The notes: generated from the letters alone by a model not told the origin. DNA of 64,000 nucleotides from Lineus longissimus (GCF_910592395.1 NC_088321.1:5210001-5274000); one strand, 5' to 3'; positions 20,101 through 29,300 are shown, numbered from the stretch's first letter. Numbers and translations: made by a program.

Positions 20101-22719
20101 TTCAAAATGGTTTAGATTGAAATGGTCCATAGATCATGGGCTTACCTGTGGACCAACTAAATGAAGAGAACAAGACCAACAGACAGTGTTAATATTGACT
20201 CATATATTATTATTGCCTACCATAGCCATCTCAACTAGCAAAGGTGAGGTTCTCATACATGAAGTACATCAGCACATCCATTGTATGTAATACTATGCAT
20301 CAGAAACAACCTGGTGAGTCATGGTCACTAGAACTGAGATTTACGCCTGTAACCAGGTTGGGGACTGATAGTGATACATAGTACTGGTGCTGAAGAAAAA
20401 CCCGCTGCACATGTGGTGCTACTTTAGATCATATTCAGTACACTTATACTCACCACTACTTTGCCTCCAGCTGGAGTGCTAGCAGCAAGGTCCATGGTTG
20501 AACTATTAGTATCAGTGAAGAGGGAGCTTGCTTGATGTCTAGATCTAGATGTCTGACCAGAAGTCGTAGCAGTGGGGATAGAGCTTTCCTGGCGTCTAGA
20601 TGCCCGAGTGGACACCTGAAATATGTTTAAAAGAAAGAATGATCAGCAAAAAGCATTGTTACAAGTACTGCTCAATGCTGATAGGCAAAGGAAATGTGGC
20701 ACATGAGGGTATAGAAATTCCAGCAGTGCTACTGCATACAGTGAGTACTCATTTGACTTCAAAATCTTCACTCAGTTTTTCTAACCAGGTGTGCTCATCC
20801 CACTTACCTCAGAATCAGGTGCATCAACATCTCCACCAAGATCAGGAAGGAAATCGTCTACCGGTAATTCAGGCCCACTACGTGTCCTTAAAATACAAAA
20901 ACAAAGTTATTGTTAAAATCAACAAATTATTGAAAATCAACAATGAAGTTCATGGTTTGAAGCCGCCAAAATCTGTGATCATCATTTTGCAAGGATTGTT
21001 GTAATCTTATAAGTACTGAACTCATAAAGCAGTATACAATGGGTGAGGTGAAGTCTTGGAGTTGAGAAAGTGTAAGGTGTTGGTGCTACACCTACCTTCA
21101 CCATGGTAACACCATCACTACACCAACACTTGACATTCCTGATATTCTTGCTGCAGTGTAGTCATGAGCAACACTGCCCCACCATGGCCAAAGGAAGTAC
21201 TAGTAACTGACATTTATTACTTGTCGAGAAAAATGTTGAAAAACATAAACAGCCTGTGCTTTTGAATGTAATGACAAACCTCCCTGATAAGCCTGGTAAG
21301 CTTAGCTCAGTTTGACCTAGATTGACCTAGATTGTCAGTTACTTCTTTTGCCATGGTGGGGCAGAACAGCTTTCTGGCCTGATAATTGCATAACAATAGT
21401 TTAACTTACTTGTAATGGTGCTTCAATTCTGGTATCACTTCTTGATCTTCGAATTCGATGAAGTTGAAGTCGGATGCGAGGTCGTGATTGGGGACGAGGT
21501 CTTTCAGATGCAGCCTGCCTCTACAATGACGAAGAAATTGCTCAAAAGATGTTCAATCAGGAATTTGTTTCACCCCTAGCCTCATTCTATTGTACTCTTA
21601 CAATGTTCAAATGTAGTGATGATAGTGGACATATTGTGATGTGAAATTTTAGGGAGAAAATGAAACGGTGACCTTGACTAGATCTTCAGACATTTTCAGA
21701 AGTGTTCACTTCAGGAAAAATGTGTAGTCCTAAAAAGAGTACAAATTCGGCTCAAATACAATTGTTTCCAAATTCTAGAGATTCCAGACTTGGCAATGCA
21801 GATATAACATATTTCCCAACAGTTCAAAAAATACAGTGTAGGTAATATGTCAAGGGATAGAAAACAAAAGTTCCAAAATGCAGGCGAATCTATCACTCCT
21901 CTGGTCCCAAAAAAGTCTTCTCCTCTCAAGTTAGTTACCAAATATTCAATCAAAATGCAGGGGAATCTATCACTCCTCTGGTCCCAAAAAAGTCTTCTCC
22001 TCTCAAGTTAGTTACCAAATTTTCAATCAAATTCGAAGTGCAGGTGTAGTAAAATGACAAATGTGCCACCTTCAAAAAGAAGAGTAGTAGCCTACCTGAT
22101 TATGACTAATATCAGGTTTTCACCTGCTTCCTCCTCCTCGACAGTTTCCTGAAGAATAATATCTATGGTTACACTATGAAGACTTCAAGACCACTAGAGG
22201 CCCTAAATGACAATCAGCCAATCACCACGCAGAGATGTTGCGCAATGTTCTCATTAGCCAACCACCACCTCAAGAAGAAAGACATTTATGTATTGGAATC
22301 ATACTGACAGATCAATGACCTTTACAAACTAAGATTAAGTAACATTTTGGACAGCCAGTGTAGATATTTAGATAGGCTTAAAGAAACATAGTTTTTTGGG
22401 GATAGTCGAGTCGGCACAACTATTCGTGAAATGCATAAGTTTAATGCATGCCTGAAAATACTTACGCTCTGACAGATGTAAGTTCATCCTTCTTGAATTT
22501 TGTGAGGAGAACAGCAAATCGATCGACAATGCCTCTTTCAGTTGCATCCTTTTTTTCTTGTCCCTCCCCGGTGAAATAAAAATTAAAGTTCTGAAGCACT
22601 TCTTTCCACTTTGACGGTTCAGAGAAAGTGTTGATGGCTACAATCTCTTTTAGAAGCGCTACATCCTTCACCATAGTGAACTTATAAATCTTCCTTTGTT
22701 GAGGAGCCGTAGACATTTT
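8177..22719 (-). CDS. SANT-like / UBX / HECT gene (multi-exon, 3' end uncertain)
   Basis: Predicted ubiquitin-pathway gene, read from eleven exon candidates with GT-AG borders. In order: a SANT/Myb-like exon, a basic and Ser/Thr-rich linker, a helix of the QDMEYMESMIVDGEK type that normally precedes UBX domains, a UBX domain split over two exons, an acidic linker, and the N-lobe of a HECT domain. UBX domains usually bind p97/VCP; HECT domains carry a catalytic cysteine in the C-lobe and transfer ubiquitin. The C-lobe is not visible here, so activity cannot be judged. Phases agree from the SANT exon to the HECT exon through the 25-nt form of exon 2 if exon 4 is skipped. The 9-kb intron between exons 7 and 8 holds DIRS and LINE elements. 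The SANT exon could also belong to the upstream kinase transcript, because the phase fits. Confidence 0.65.
8231..8733 (-). CDS. SANT/UBX/HECT gene, exon 11: HECT domain N-lobe
   Basis: The exon begins by completing a Cys codon from exon 10 and is open for 167 codons to a donor (CTCAAG|GTGAAT); without splicing the frame runs on to a stop at 8177-8179. It shows the HECT signature: INVTFEGENIAEDMDGLSREM (beta-strand, acidic residue, then GL-RE), followed by IIGKIISHAYVLLGYFPMSL, which corresponds to the conserved LGR-ia helix. No C-lobe or catalytic cysteine block follows within the window; the next exon is missing or lies before position 1. Confidence 0.75.
8988..9075 (-). CDS. SANT/UBX/HECT gene, exon 10: acidic linker
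   Basis: 88 nt between CTAG and GTAAGT encode an Asp/Glu-rich linker (DLESLDDEEMDKNEEK...). It enters in phase 0 and leaves in phase 1, matching both neighbours. Confidence 0.7.
9613..9774 (-). CDS. SANT/UBX/HECT gene, exon 9: UBX domain, second half
   Basis: 54 codons in phase 0. The sequence NLFYFVEG, then CELMLVGEKL, then LSLKEVG...NTTLHI follows the UBX/ubiquitin-like fold pattern: helix, strand, turn, then TL-E-G and TTLhV at the end. It continues the strand started in the previous exon. Confidence 0.75.
10177..10290 (-). CDS. SANT/UBX/HECT gene, exon 8: UBX domain, first half
   Basis: Encodes CIQVKFVCPETNLTRQFRET and a following short strand, the typical first beta-hairpin of a UBX domain (I-h-pG-hRRF-tv). 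The 5' edge is uncertain: acceptors at 10290, 10275 and 10263 are all in the same frame. The exon is phase 0 on both sides and so joins exon 7 across the transposon-filled intron. Confidence 0.7.
11060..11372. repeat. Perfect 57-bp inverted pair at the DIRS 3' end
   Basis: The arm AATTCCCATTTCCTGTGG... (11060-11116) is followed by its exact complement at 11316-11372. Part of the arm (TACCCAGGTCAGACTTTTGC) occurs a third time, in direct orientation, at about 11391. Such terminal and internal complementary regions are used by DIRS elements to form a circular intermediate. Confidence 0.75.
11872..12960 (-). pseudogene. DIRS tyrosine recombinase, split by a 1-nt frameshift
   Basis: Recombinase/integrase of the DIRS element. 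The first part (frame ending at 12401) begins about LETIGHFLRERGFSEDV and contains SAM-like helices and the first catalytic Arg in TAQRRSELHAL. The second part, in another frame ending at 11872, contains CPVRALRFYVD, the HxxR motif in AHEIRAIS, and the nucleophile in FSQHYMRD. The switch of frame falls at a run of T (minus strand) near 12425, so a single-base indel or a site of frameshifting separates the halves. All four catalytic positions (R, H, R, Y) remain in the DNA. Confidence 0.7.
12748..15162 (-). CDS. DIRS reverse transcriptase / RNase H ORF
   Basis: 804-codon frame. Reverse-transcriptase motifs: FLVPKKSGKWRLVIDLSSLN, then WAVSMDLQDAYFHIPVH, LPFGLASAPLIFTT and the active-site YLDD (about residue 316, 14.2 kb). 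RNase H begins about residue 480 with LFTDASLFGWGAHL and has ILEMQAV and FSDNSTVVAYI. After that comes the DIRS-typical region VDLFATRLN...AYAFPPTPLLLP. The frame is intact, overlaps the gag-like ORF by about 300 bp and the recombinase downstream, as usual in DIRS elements. The true start is not certain. Confidence 0.85.
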   Translation of the reverse strand: MRGTLLPLDRPPARVPLHGPRAGDVSRSLDAPGVRRPLVGPRPRRAPPGLFVPEGRQKLRLQPAPPISATAPQVRAEVAGSPSAPSGHNSGRVAGAGVGDLSPSPRALIGDTPSDSVVGGRLRHFAAFWVGWCQKGSPVPDMLRHGVRLDFAHPPPTTSTPHPVIPPVDPARAEALRSEVNSLLQKEAVTVVEDHSSPGFYSHIFLVPKKSGKWRLVIDLSSLNRFLRVPSFRMETTRSVATAVQPDDWAVSMDLQDAYFHIPVHPDFQHFLRFYFEGKIYQFQALPFGLASAPLIFTTVVRAFAAPFHALGFKLHCYLDDWLLRCQSRPRLLKQTRFLLKTATQAGWITNLEKSELDPSQDFVFVGVRFRTREGLMSPPQDRVTKIRSLIRAFRRRDSATARQFLSLLGLLNSAADQVPLGRLYMRPLQLLLLSSWRPFSDPLDRAVALPSMLLEDVWRFWGTGTELLRGVQLRPLPPQMSLFTDASLFGWGAHLNEGDLTTKGTWSGEESRLSINILEMQAVILAVKAFSSRLRGHRVSLFSDNSTVVAYIRRQGGTRSDTLCRLTWDLLQFCRRLDIQLFPRHIPGKRNILADALSRADRLVQTEWTLHQEIVSRLAGMWDAPIVDLFATRLNKRFTLYYSPLPDDEALGVDSLSASWDGLNAYAFPPTPLLLPVLNKVASSRVRLCLIAPCWPNQAWFPVLLELLTDHPRRLPEWDRLLYHPIGRVYHQDPSFYRLHAWRLSGISSEREAFRRTLSEKSLSLKDSLPLHHTTVSGSSFETGAGSTEFLRSLPLFPTSSIS
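14864..17092 (-). CDS. DIRS gag-like ORF
   Basis: 742-codon frame starting MASSKSPSAVSSQ. Pro/Ser/Arg-rich N-terminal half, a central segment with helical content (about residues 480-620: SVLSYADLTLCALSRSLAAD...), and a very basic Gly/Arg C-terminus (KRPFRPQQRKGRGGRRR) suited to nucleic-acid binding. No zinc knuckle is seen. Position and size match ORF1 of DIRS elements; the identification rests mainly on context. Confidence 0.6.
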   Translation of the reverse strand: MASSKSPSAVSSQRGRGPRSSGAVSAPDSGARAGHPPFGGVPPEFSPRLSAGDPLIGAPPREIGSSPLSQGVEVSGTLDALRPDPLGVEHTPLEADLLIQELLRLPAVESLVTSKPPPGRVSSALPRRDPPAAALGRPPSSSGLDVPPAVSSVVTVSSDYTVTSDRSEATGRIPSGNEAWQAAHPNFLPLLRTSTASPWVTADSGVTPPVLPPPLVSHGGDLPPWGRGATMGHYVRSRDPRVRPDVGRVRPTISPVRPRPSLSGSAGLSSTPFVVSSPPPSLPAPGMSRQDPRPIAPGLTAQQRQVLQSLAAHLETKNLSDRAPQQQAGRPVAFELPQVPMEVDYQFDESQSSIGQAPQADCPSGTEDPTIVAGMRDLRALVRQFVPTEHCPLPPVNPALGRAPFDLFGDADEPDLAAVPDRALDELPPSPALIRASHWLDSTLRDTAPSCGGHQRSLVSTLPSTGPGAWTKAGKRFTATSPHSPSYRPEYYRVSPSGTDPVSLIPLRDDVQLAGLVVPKVLTSAPMRDAKNDEALAKETQSVLSYADLTLCALSRSLAADATDEQRILAMSLQQSLQHASDLAAKQAANAVLKRRDLLIEGLSVVRAQFLRGALRTAPLGGPFLFHDSLPDTLGAQRESDKSREGDPPPPRQAPRPRSSSWSAGRGRQPEFRRPRGASASRGPSASQGSSGSFRPRGQTEAAAPARPSNKRHRSSGQGGGGGQPKRPFRPQQRKGRGGRRR
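17528..18710 (-). pseudogene. LINE reverse transcriptase fragment (CR1/L2-like)
   Basis: 387-codon frame covering the polymerase core: NYRPVSNLPLVSKVV, AYRRGHSTETALLRV, MIDLSAAFDTIDH, YGVPQGSVLGP and the active-site FYADDAQLY, ending with thumb-region sequence LGVMFDKKMNMEAQV. The endonuclease and the C-terminal part are missing: upstream is a stop, and downstream the homology ends about 17.57 kb where the DIRS block starts. A truncated, non-mobile copy on the same strand as the host genes. Confidence 0.85.
19156..19239 (-). CDS. SANT/UBX/HECT gene, exon 7: pre-UBX helix
   Basis: 28 codons in phase 0 with a helix of the form VIQDMEYMESMIVDGEK. It resembles the EQD-xY-xSL-xxD-xxK segment found just before UBX domains in FAF1/UBXD8-like and related proteins, which supports linkage to the UBX exons 9 kb away. 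Confidence 0.65.
19675..19743 (-). CDS. SANT/UBX/HECT gene, exon 6: linker
   Basis: 23 codons, phase 0 on both sides, between TTTCAG and GTATGG. Acidic linker (PEMRDFAGGPDIEMDD...). No domain recognised. Confidence 0.6.
19945..20064. mobile_element. 120-bp palindromic MITE
   Basis: Left end ATACTGTGTCTGCGGGTTTT and right end are inverted copies (..GGACACAGTAT), with GCCGG/CCGGC continuing the arms. Non-coding foldback element in an intron. Confidence 0.65.
20454..20615 (-). CDS. SANT/UBX/HECT gene, exon 5: Ser/Thr/Arg-rich linker
   Basis: 54 codons in phase 0 with clean CAG and GTGAGT borders. Low-complexity Ser/Thr/Arg sequence, probably disordered. It accepts both exon 3 (basic frame) and exon 4 in phase. 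Confidence 0.6.
20808..20886 (-). CDS. SANT/UBX/HECT gene, exon 4: alternative 79-nt acidic exon
   Basis: Encodes TRSGPELPVDDFLPDLGG and onward when entered in phase 2, ending at GAG|GTAAGT. Its length is not a multiple of three: entered in the frame of the SANT exon it meets a TAG at its third codon. It is therefore either an alternative coding exon or a poison exon. Confidence 0.45.
21174..21365. mobile_element. 190-bp MITE with TGCCCCACCATGG ends
   Basis: Arms of about 38 bp: CTGCCCCACCATGGCCAAAG on the left and the near-exact complement on the right, continuing through AGTTACTGACA. Non-coding. Confidence 0.65.
21410..21520 (-). CDS. SANT/UBX/HECT gene, exon 3 (open in two frames)
   Basis: 111 nt between TGTAG and GTAAGT. 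In the SANT-exon frame it is strongly basic (RQAASERPRPQSRPRIRLQL, then more Arg) and joins exon 5 directly. In another frame it is acidic (GRLHLKDLVPNHDLASDFNF...) and joins exon 4. I cannot decide which is translated; the first needs no extra assumption about the upstream exon. Confidence 0.55.
21877..22030. repeat. 77-bp direct duplication in an intron
   Basis: The segment GCGAATCTATCACTCCTCTG... is repeated once, 77 bp later, with two or three differences. Confidence 0.85.
22096..22148 (-). CDS. SANT/UBX/HECT gene, exon 2 (25- or 53-nt form)
   Basis: One acceptor (CTTCAG at 22148) and two donors. The 25-nt form (22124-22148) gives a basic KLSRRRKQ and keeps the SANT-exon frame. The 53-nt form stops in that frame but is open as ETVEEEEAGENLILVIIR in the frame that continues into the acidic reading of exons 3 and 4. 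Confidence 0.4.
22466..22719 (-). CDS. SANT/UBX/HECT gene, exon 1: SANT/Myb-like domain
   Basis: Opens with AAA ATG after a TTTTTTTTTAG acceptor and ends GC|GTAAGT in phase 2. The translation MSTAPQQRKIYKF..., then DVALLKEIVAINTFSEPSKW, later VDRFAVLLTKFKKDE, has the tryptophan and helix spacing of the SANT/Myb-like domains common in invertebrate genes of transposon origin. The ATG at 22716 is a natural start, but the acceptor means that a leader exon precedes it. Phase 0 at the start also fits the last kinase exon at 23254. Confidence 0.65.
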
Positions 22720-22743
22720 CTAAAAAAAAGGAGATTCCTATAG

Positions 22744-22818
22744 TTTATTACTCCAAGGCCTAGGCTAGGCCTAAATCCCTAAGAAGCTAAGGCAGTAAGG
22801 GTCCCTCTATATATATAC
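22744..22818 (-). promoter_or_regulatory. Possible poly(A) signal and TATA-like tract between the two minus-strand genes
   Basis: On the minus strand TATATATA lies at about 22808-22818, roughly 95 bases before the SANT ATG, and AATAAA at 22749-22744. Either could separate two genes: a promoter for the SANT gene, or a poly(A) signal for the kinase gene. Both words are common by chance in AT-rich DNA, so this is weak evidence. Confidence 0.25.
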
Positions 22819-22959
22819 TACTCTGCCTATCCGTCCTGTAAAAAACCTGAAATCTTGGCTCTCAGAGTAGGGCGTACGGGCTAGATAATGACATATCATA
22901 TTGTCAAATTTGATCAAAATTTCAAAACAAAAACTTCGGATTTTTATTCAAAACTTGAT

Positions 22960-23229
22960 CGATGAGAGGTTGTCCTTAACAGAGAGGTTGTCCTTAATAG
23001 AGAGGCTGTCCTTAATAGAGAGGCTGTCCTTAATAGAGAGGCTGTCCTTAATAGAGAGGGTGTCCTTAATAGAGATGTTGTCCTAAATAGAGAGGTTGTC
23101 CTTAATAGAGAGGTTGTCCTTAATAGAGAGGTTGTCCTTAATAGAGAGGCTGTCCTTAATAGAGAGGTTGTCCTTAATAGAGAGGTTGTCCTTAATAGAG
23201 AGGTGTCCACTAAGGGAGGTTCCACTGTA
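22960..23229. mobile_element. Pogo-like MITE end with expanded 18-bp array
   Basis: About 13 copies of AGAGAGGTTGTCCTTAAT followed by the pogo MITE terminus AGGTTCCACTGTA. The 18-bp word is the element's own terminal-repeat sequence, amplified in tandem. It lies in the intron or spacer between the last kinase exon and the SANT exon. Confidence 0.8.
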
Positions 23230-23253
23230 TTTGTAAATAAATATCATCCCTAC

Positions 23254-23379
23254 CTCTGGTAACCGTCGATACATGAGTTCATTGGCAGACGGTCGGTATT
23301 CAGGCTCACGTTCTAACATGTCCTTTATCAGGTTCTTGAAATCTTCTGAATAGTTTCCTTTCACTGGGGCAAACTGGCC
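23254..23379 (-). CDS. DUF4347-NEK gene, exon 10: end of kinase domain
   Basis: 42 codons in phase 0: [20 protein letters not shown], then the invariant Arg in [16 protein letters not shown], then GTAGGG. The next exon in phase 0 on this strand is the SANT exon at 22719. No RCC1 repeats (as in NEK8/9) are visible. Confidence 0.85.
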
Positions 23380-26300
23380 CTGGAAGGTGAATGAAAATAA
23401 TTGAACTCCTTCAGTGCCAAGGATTTGAGCATTTTCATCACCGAAATCTCACAAAAATAATTGTGATACACTCATCGAAATTCTTCAAACCTTCGTCGTT
23501 ACCCCTGGTTTCCATAAAACAGCAATGATAAGTAGGAGCATATTGGGATTATTTTCTAAAAAGTGGGAGTGGTAATTTTGGCCGATTTCCAAAATTTTTT
23601 ACCTAAAATGAGGTGTGGCAGACCCCACCTCACCCCTCGCAGTTCAACAATCTATTCAATTAGGACACCCCAGGCCAGAGAAACCATATGAAACACATTT
23701 GAGTAGCTGGGGACATCTGGTGTTGTCTGGAGGAACTAAAATACCTGTACCTAGTTTCACTTTCAGCAAATTAGCAATATTTTTAGCATTAGCGCAACGG
23801 CGACACCGTTTTTCAATTTTCTTGAACCACCAGTAAATTTGAACAGTGAACCCCTTTAAATTTCTTACCTTCATAATTTTATTGACCAAAGCGGGCAGAT
23901 TTGACCCCTCAAACGTCTTCTGTAAACAAGCCATTTCATACAGAATGCAGCCGAGTGCCCAGATGTCTGACTTATCATTGTACTCCTTGCCTTCACACTG
24001 TAATAGAACAAAATAATAACAAAACTGCCTGATCCGAGTCACGGGTCGCACGACATGATTTTCTCCGGCCTGAAAGCTCGAGATGGCAGGTCACATGCTT
24101 TCAGGCCGCAGAGGATCATCGAGTGCGATCTGGATGACAAGGATCAGCCACGAGTGAAGTTTTTTAAAATCATATACCACACATCGCAAAAAATATCAAG
24201 AAAATGACAATTGTAAAGGCAATTTTTTTTTCATTTTTCACCAAACATTTCTCTTGAAGACATGACTATCTTTTGAGTTGAATGGAGAGCTCTCTATTAG
24301 CACTTTCTGATGGTACCATTAGTAAACCTATCGACATCCCCATTCTTTGGAAAACTCTCAACGAGCACTTTCTAATGGCACCATTTGACATAACCATTCA
24401 CAGGAAAGCTCTCAGCGAGCCCTTTATGGTACCATTTGTAAACCTATTGACATGACCATTCTTTGGAAAGCTTTCAATGAACACTTTTTTGCAGTACCAT
24501 TTGTAAACCAGTTGACATGACCATTGATTCGAATGCTCTCAATGAGCACTTTCTGATGGTACAATTTGTTAACCTACTGAGATGACCATTCCTTGGAATG
24601 CTCTCAATGAGCACTTGCTGATGGTACCATTTCTAAACCTATTGACATGACCATTCATTGGAAAGCTCTCAATGAGACCTTTCTTATGGTACCATTGTAA
24701 ACCTACTGACATGACCATTCTTTGGAAACCTCTCCATAAGCACCTTCTGATGGTACCATTTCTAAACCTATTGACATGACCATTCATTGGAAAGCCCTCA
24801 ATGAGCCCTTTCTTATGGTACCATTTCTAAACCTACTGACATGACCATTCATTGGAAAGCTCTCAATGAGCACTTTCTATTTAGAGACTCACCATTTCGG
24901 GGCTGATATAATAAGGCGTTCCCATCACTGTATTCGCTCCTTTATCAGCAGTTGACATTATCTTTGAGATTCCAAAGTCGCCGACTTTAACAACGCCCTC
25001 TTTTGTCAGGAAGATGTTGGCCGTTTTCATATCCCTGGAGAAATTATCAAAATCATTTTTTTTAGTAGGAGAAGTTACTCAATAAAATGCAGACCGACAC
25101 TAACGAAATCAACAACTTTCCTGAAAAGAAGGAAATAAAAGAGTGGAAATATCAATGTCTGTCCAATTTGTCCGATTATCAAAAAATGTCCGTGGTCAAC
25201 TACCAGTTTACTTTTCACCATTTACTTGCCTGACTGTCCGGAATATCATATCAAAATTTCAGATTCACAACCCCATGCAGTATTTGATGCGTCGCGGTCA
25301 AACATTGACAATTTTACTGCTAAAAGGCTTAAAGTGATACTATGATGTGATTTTCAACTTTGCGGAAATACGTCCGTTTTTAATTGTTGATCACAAATGC
25401 AAAGCTCAAATTTTCCATTTTTGATTAGATTTTATATTATAAAATCGCTGTTTTATTTTAATCGCGTCAGACTGGCCAACTGCCGAAGACGTTTTGAAAA
25501 ACCCACACTAAGTCACGTGACCTCATGACATCACAACATGAACAAGTCAGACTGTCGAATATTTTTCTATTTGCTCTAGGAAGAAGCTATATCCGCAGTA
25601 GTTCGCGTACGCTCAGGAAAATCTATGTCTATCAATCCCTTAGGCCTAAAAGCATCTAATACAAACTGTGTGAGCTTTGGCCATGCATGCACCTGCAGCA
25701 GAGACGCAAGAGCAAAAGGGCCTGGGTTTAATCCTGGGGAGAGCCCAGGATTGTATTTCAGGATGATCCGGCGTGGCTTTCGAGGAACGTAAATTCCTGG
25801 TTCTTCACAGTCCATCGAATGAGATGTTAAACCAAGGTTCCTTGTATCTGATGTCTATGCCAGGGCAGGTTAAATACCCCACCAAGTGAGAAACATGAGT
25901 AGCTTGCGTGGACTCTACCTGTGGCCGAAGTCGATTCACTTGGCCAATAACTCAATTGGTGCATAACCATAGTGGCACGCATAAACGCTCATCCTGCCTC
26001 GGAGGAGGAATACTCCCTGGAGAAAATCACCTCCAAGGGCAGAGTGAATGCTGAAGAGGAAGAAGAAGGGACAACACTCGACCGCCGATAGGGAGATTGG
26101 TGTTTTTCTGGTGTATTACGCTGGCAAAAATGCCCAGTAAGGTGGCACTGTCTTAACCTTGTTGGTCCGACACATTCAAAACAGTCAGGGAGGACACTAA
26201 ATGTGGCCCACCACGGGGAATGGGTCGCATGTCTCACAGAAGATGAGCCTAAAATGACACCAGGACATAAGAGTCACGTCCACTACATAAAACGCCAGTG

Positions 26301-29300
26301 TTGGTACGGAGTTTTTGCGCTTTCCCGGTTAATTTTCCCCTGGAAAACGCCGGTGCTAGAAAACGCTGGTGTTTTCTTGTCACGACGATGGATTCAGGGC
26401 TAAATGGGGGCTAATTTAAGCACGGCGTTTTATACATAGTGTAATCACAAAAACGCCGGCGTTAGTAAGTTTCTACACTCGGCGACAGGCGGCGTGGTTA
26501 CCACTGCGCATTTTGTGTCGGTCAATCGCGACTCCAACAATAACAGAAAATCGGAGAGTTCACAGGAATTTCATATAGACCACGCCATCTGTCGCCGTGT
26601 TCAATAACTGCTTCCATGTAGTGGAAGTCCTCGCCGTGTCTTCTCCGGGCATTGTCTGGTTCGGAGTATCCCCGGGTTTAAAAACGCCAGGGTTTTCCAT
26701 GTTGTGGACGTACTACTATTATAGAAGAAATCGACTTCACATAAGGCAGACAATAGTGAAATGAACAACCAGTCCGTCTCAACCTGTCAAGCTCGAAGCG
26801 ACATGCGACTCATTTTGCTGTGGTGGGTCACAAATACTAAAATAGATCACAGATACACTGTCAAAATTTGGCGAGTAAAATTCATATAAATTTTATATAA
26901 AATTCGACTTCTCTAAATTTGATATATAGAAAACTTTGCAGAGACTAACCTGTGTAGTATGTTATGTTCGTGAATGTGACAAATGGCTGCCACCATCTGT
27001 TGGAAGATTTCTAGTATTTCCTTCTCGTCCAGTGGAGCGTCCCTATGAGAGAGGTATTGAGCTAGCGTCCTGGAAAAAGGAATCGAGGAAAATAAAAAAT
27101 TGCAACTTTTTACATGAGCATAGCGCTTTATAATGCAGAACAGCCTCAAAGCACTTTATATTATCTACAGAACATAGAGATATTAATAATAATGATAATA
27201 ATCATGAGACTTATATAGCGCTAAATCTAACTGGTTTCAGTCGCTCAAAGCGCTTCACATTATTATCACTAACAGTCTCAGAGCACTTGATATTTTTTAC
27301 AGAACATAGAGATATTAATAATAATGATAATAATCATGAGACTTATATAGCGCTATTAAATCTAACTGGTTTCAGTCGCTCAAAGCGCTTCACATTATTA
27401 TCCCTAACAGTCTCAGAGCACTTTATATTTTTTACAGAACATAGAGAATAATAATGATAATAATCATGAGACTTATATAGCGCTAAATCCAACTGGTGTC
27501 AGTCGCTCAAAGCGCTTCACATTATTATCCCTAGCTATTGGCCTGAACATTCGTGTTTCAAGCTCGACTCTCTGGAAGTATCACAGGTCCGAGCTGCAGC
27601 TTTACAGCGCTCAGGACTAACATTCAGTTTGTCATCACTGTCAGCGAGGTACCCATCTACTCCTTGGTGAAGAGAAGCAAGTGAGGTAAAGTGCCTTGCT
27701 CAAGGACACAAAGGCGAAAGATAATCTTCAGAAAAGTTCAGGGTTTTCATGACGAGTCAATAAGTAAACAATTTTGGAACGAGATGCGAGTTGACTTTGT
27801 CGATGATTAAAGGCCGACGCGGTTCGTAAAAGAATTTGAATTTGTAATTGAATTTGAAAACTTTAATTGCGTAAATACAAACTGAATATAAATTTCAACA
27901 CTGCCGTTGTGTAGACTGATGTACAAATACAGTGGAACCTCCCTTAGCGGACACCTCTCTATTAAGGACAACCTCTCTATTAAGGACAACCTCTCTATAA
28001 AGATCGTGTCAAAAATCAGACGACTTGCCTGAAGTATCTGAAAATACAGGTAAGTACAGTAGAACCTCCCTTAGCGGACACCTCTCTATAAAGAACACCC
28101 TCTCTATTATATCAGAAATTGCACAACTTGCCTAAAGTACAGTAGAACCTCTCTATTGAGGACACCTCTCCACAAAGGACACCCTCTCTATCATATCAGA
28201 AATTGCACACCTTGCCTAAAGTACAGTAGAACCTCTCTATTGAGGACACCTCTCTATAAAGGACACCCTCTCTATTATATCAGAAATTGCACACCTTGCC
28301 TAAAGTACAGTAGAACCTCTCTATTGAGGACACCTCTCTATAAAGGACACCCTCTCTATTATATCAGAAATTGCACACCTTGCCTAAAGTACAGTAGAAC
28401 CTCGCTATTGAGGACACCCTCAGGACTGACAAGTGCTGTCCTTATTAGAGAGCTGTCCTGATTAGAGAGGTCAAATTGAATGCTCACAACCAATTCTTGA
28501 CCAAAAGTAGTGTCCTATATAGAGAGGTTGTCCTTAATGGAGAGGTGTCCGCTAAGCAAGGTTCCACTGTATGTGAAAATAAGTAACAAAATGGTTTAAA
28601 TGAAATAAGTGCAAATTTGACATTTTTCAATATTTGGCTGAAAATTGGGTCTTTTTCACACTTTGTCCAATTCTCACAAAGTAAGTAAAATATTGAGTTG
28701 AGAGTCCAGCGTCAACTAGGACACTATCAGATCTATTATAAACAATATTGGGCAATGTTTTCATGAAAGTAGGAGGAAACATACGCTATTGAAGAGAGTC
28801 ACCCTCTCTGTTTCTGAGTGTACCCGTACGGAATGGGAATCAAACCTGGGACGTCAGAGGTGACAGGCATTGTTGATTCCACTGCCCCACTCTGACGGCC
28901 GCAGCAAAGTGAGTAGTTTTAGATATTTTTGACTTAAAGGTGTACGGCGTTCGTAATTACTGGTGGTCTAAGAAAATAGAAATGCAGTGATACACAATGC
29001 CGGAGTGCAGTTATTATGCATGCAAATTTGTTGAAACTTGGTATTTATAGTATTTGTATATCAGTCTACGCAATGGCAATGCAGAAATTTTCAATAAGCC
29101 CACATTGACGAAACTGGAAATTTTCAAATTCATATTCAAATTTCACTTTTTTTTACGAACCTAGGCCTTTAATTATAACATTTTGTTCAACATGTTCAAT
29201 TGCTGTATTTTCTGCGTGAAATCTCCAGCGCCATTTTTTTCATGAAATAGACAGAAGACAACGCCGGGGACATCGCTGTACATTTCTTTACGACCCTCAC

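Noticed and set aside
20150-20190. Possible 11-nt micro-exon (TTGGTCCACAG) in the SANT/UBX/HECT gene
   Set aside because: It has acceptor and donor-like borders, but its inclusion would break the phase between exons 5 and 6, which join correctly without it.
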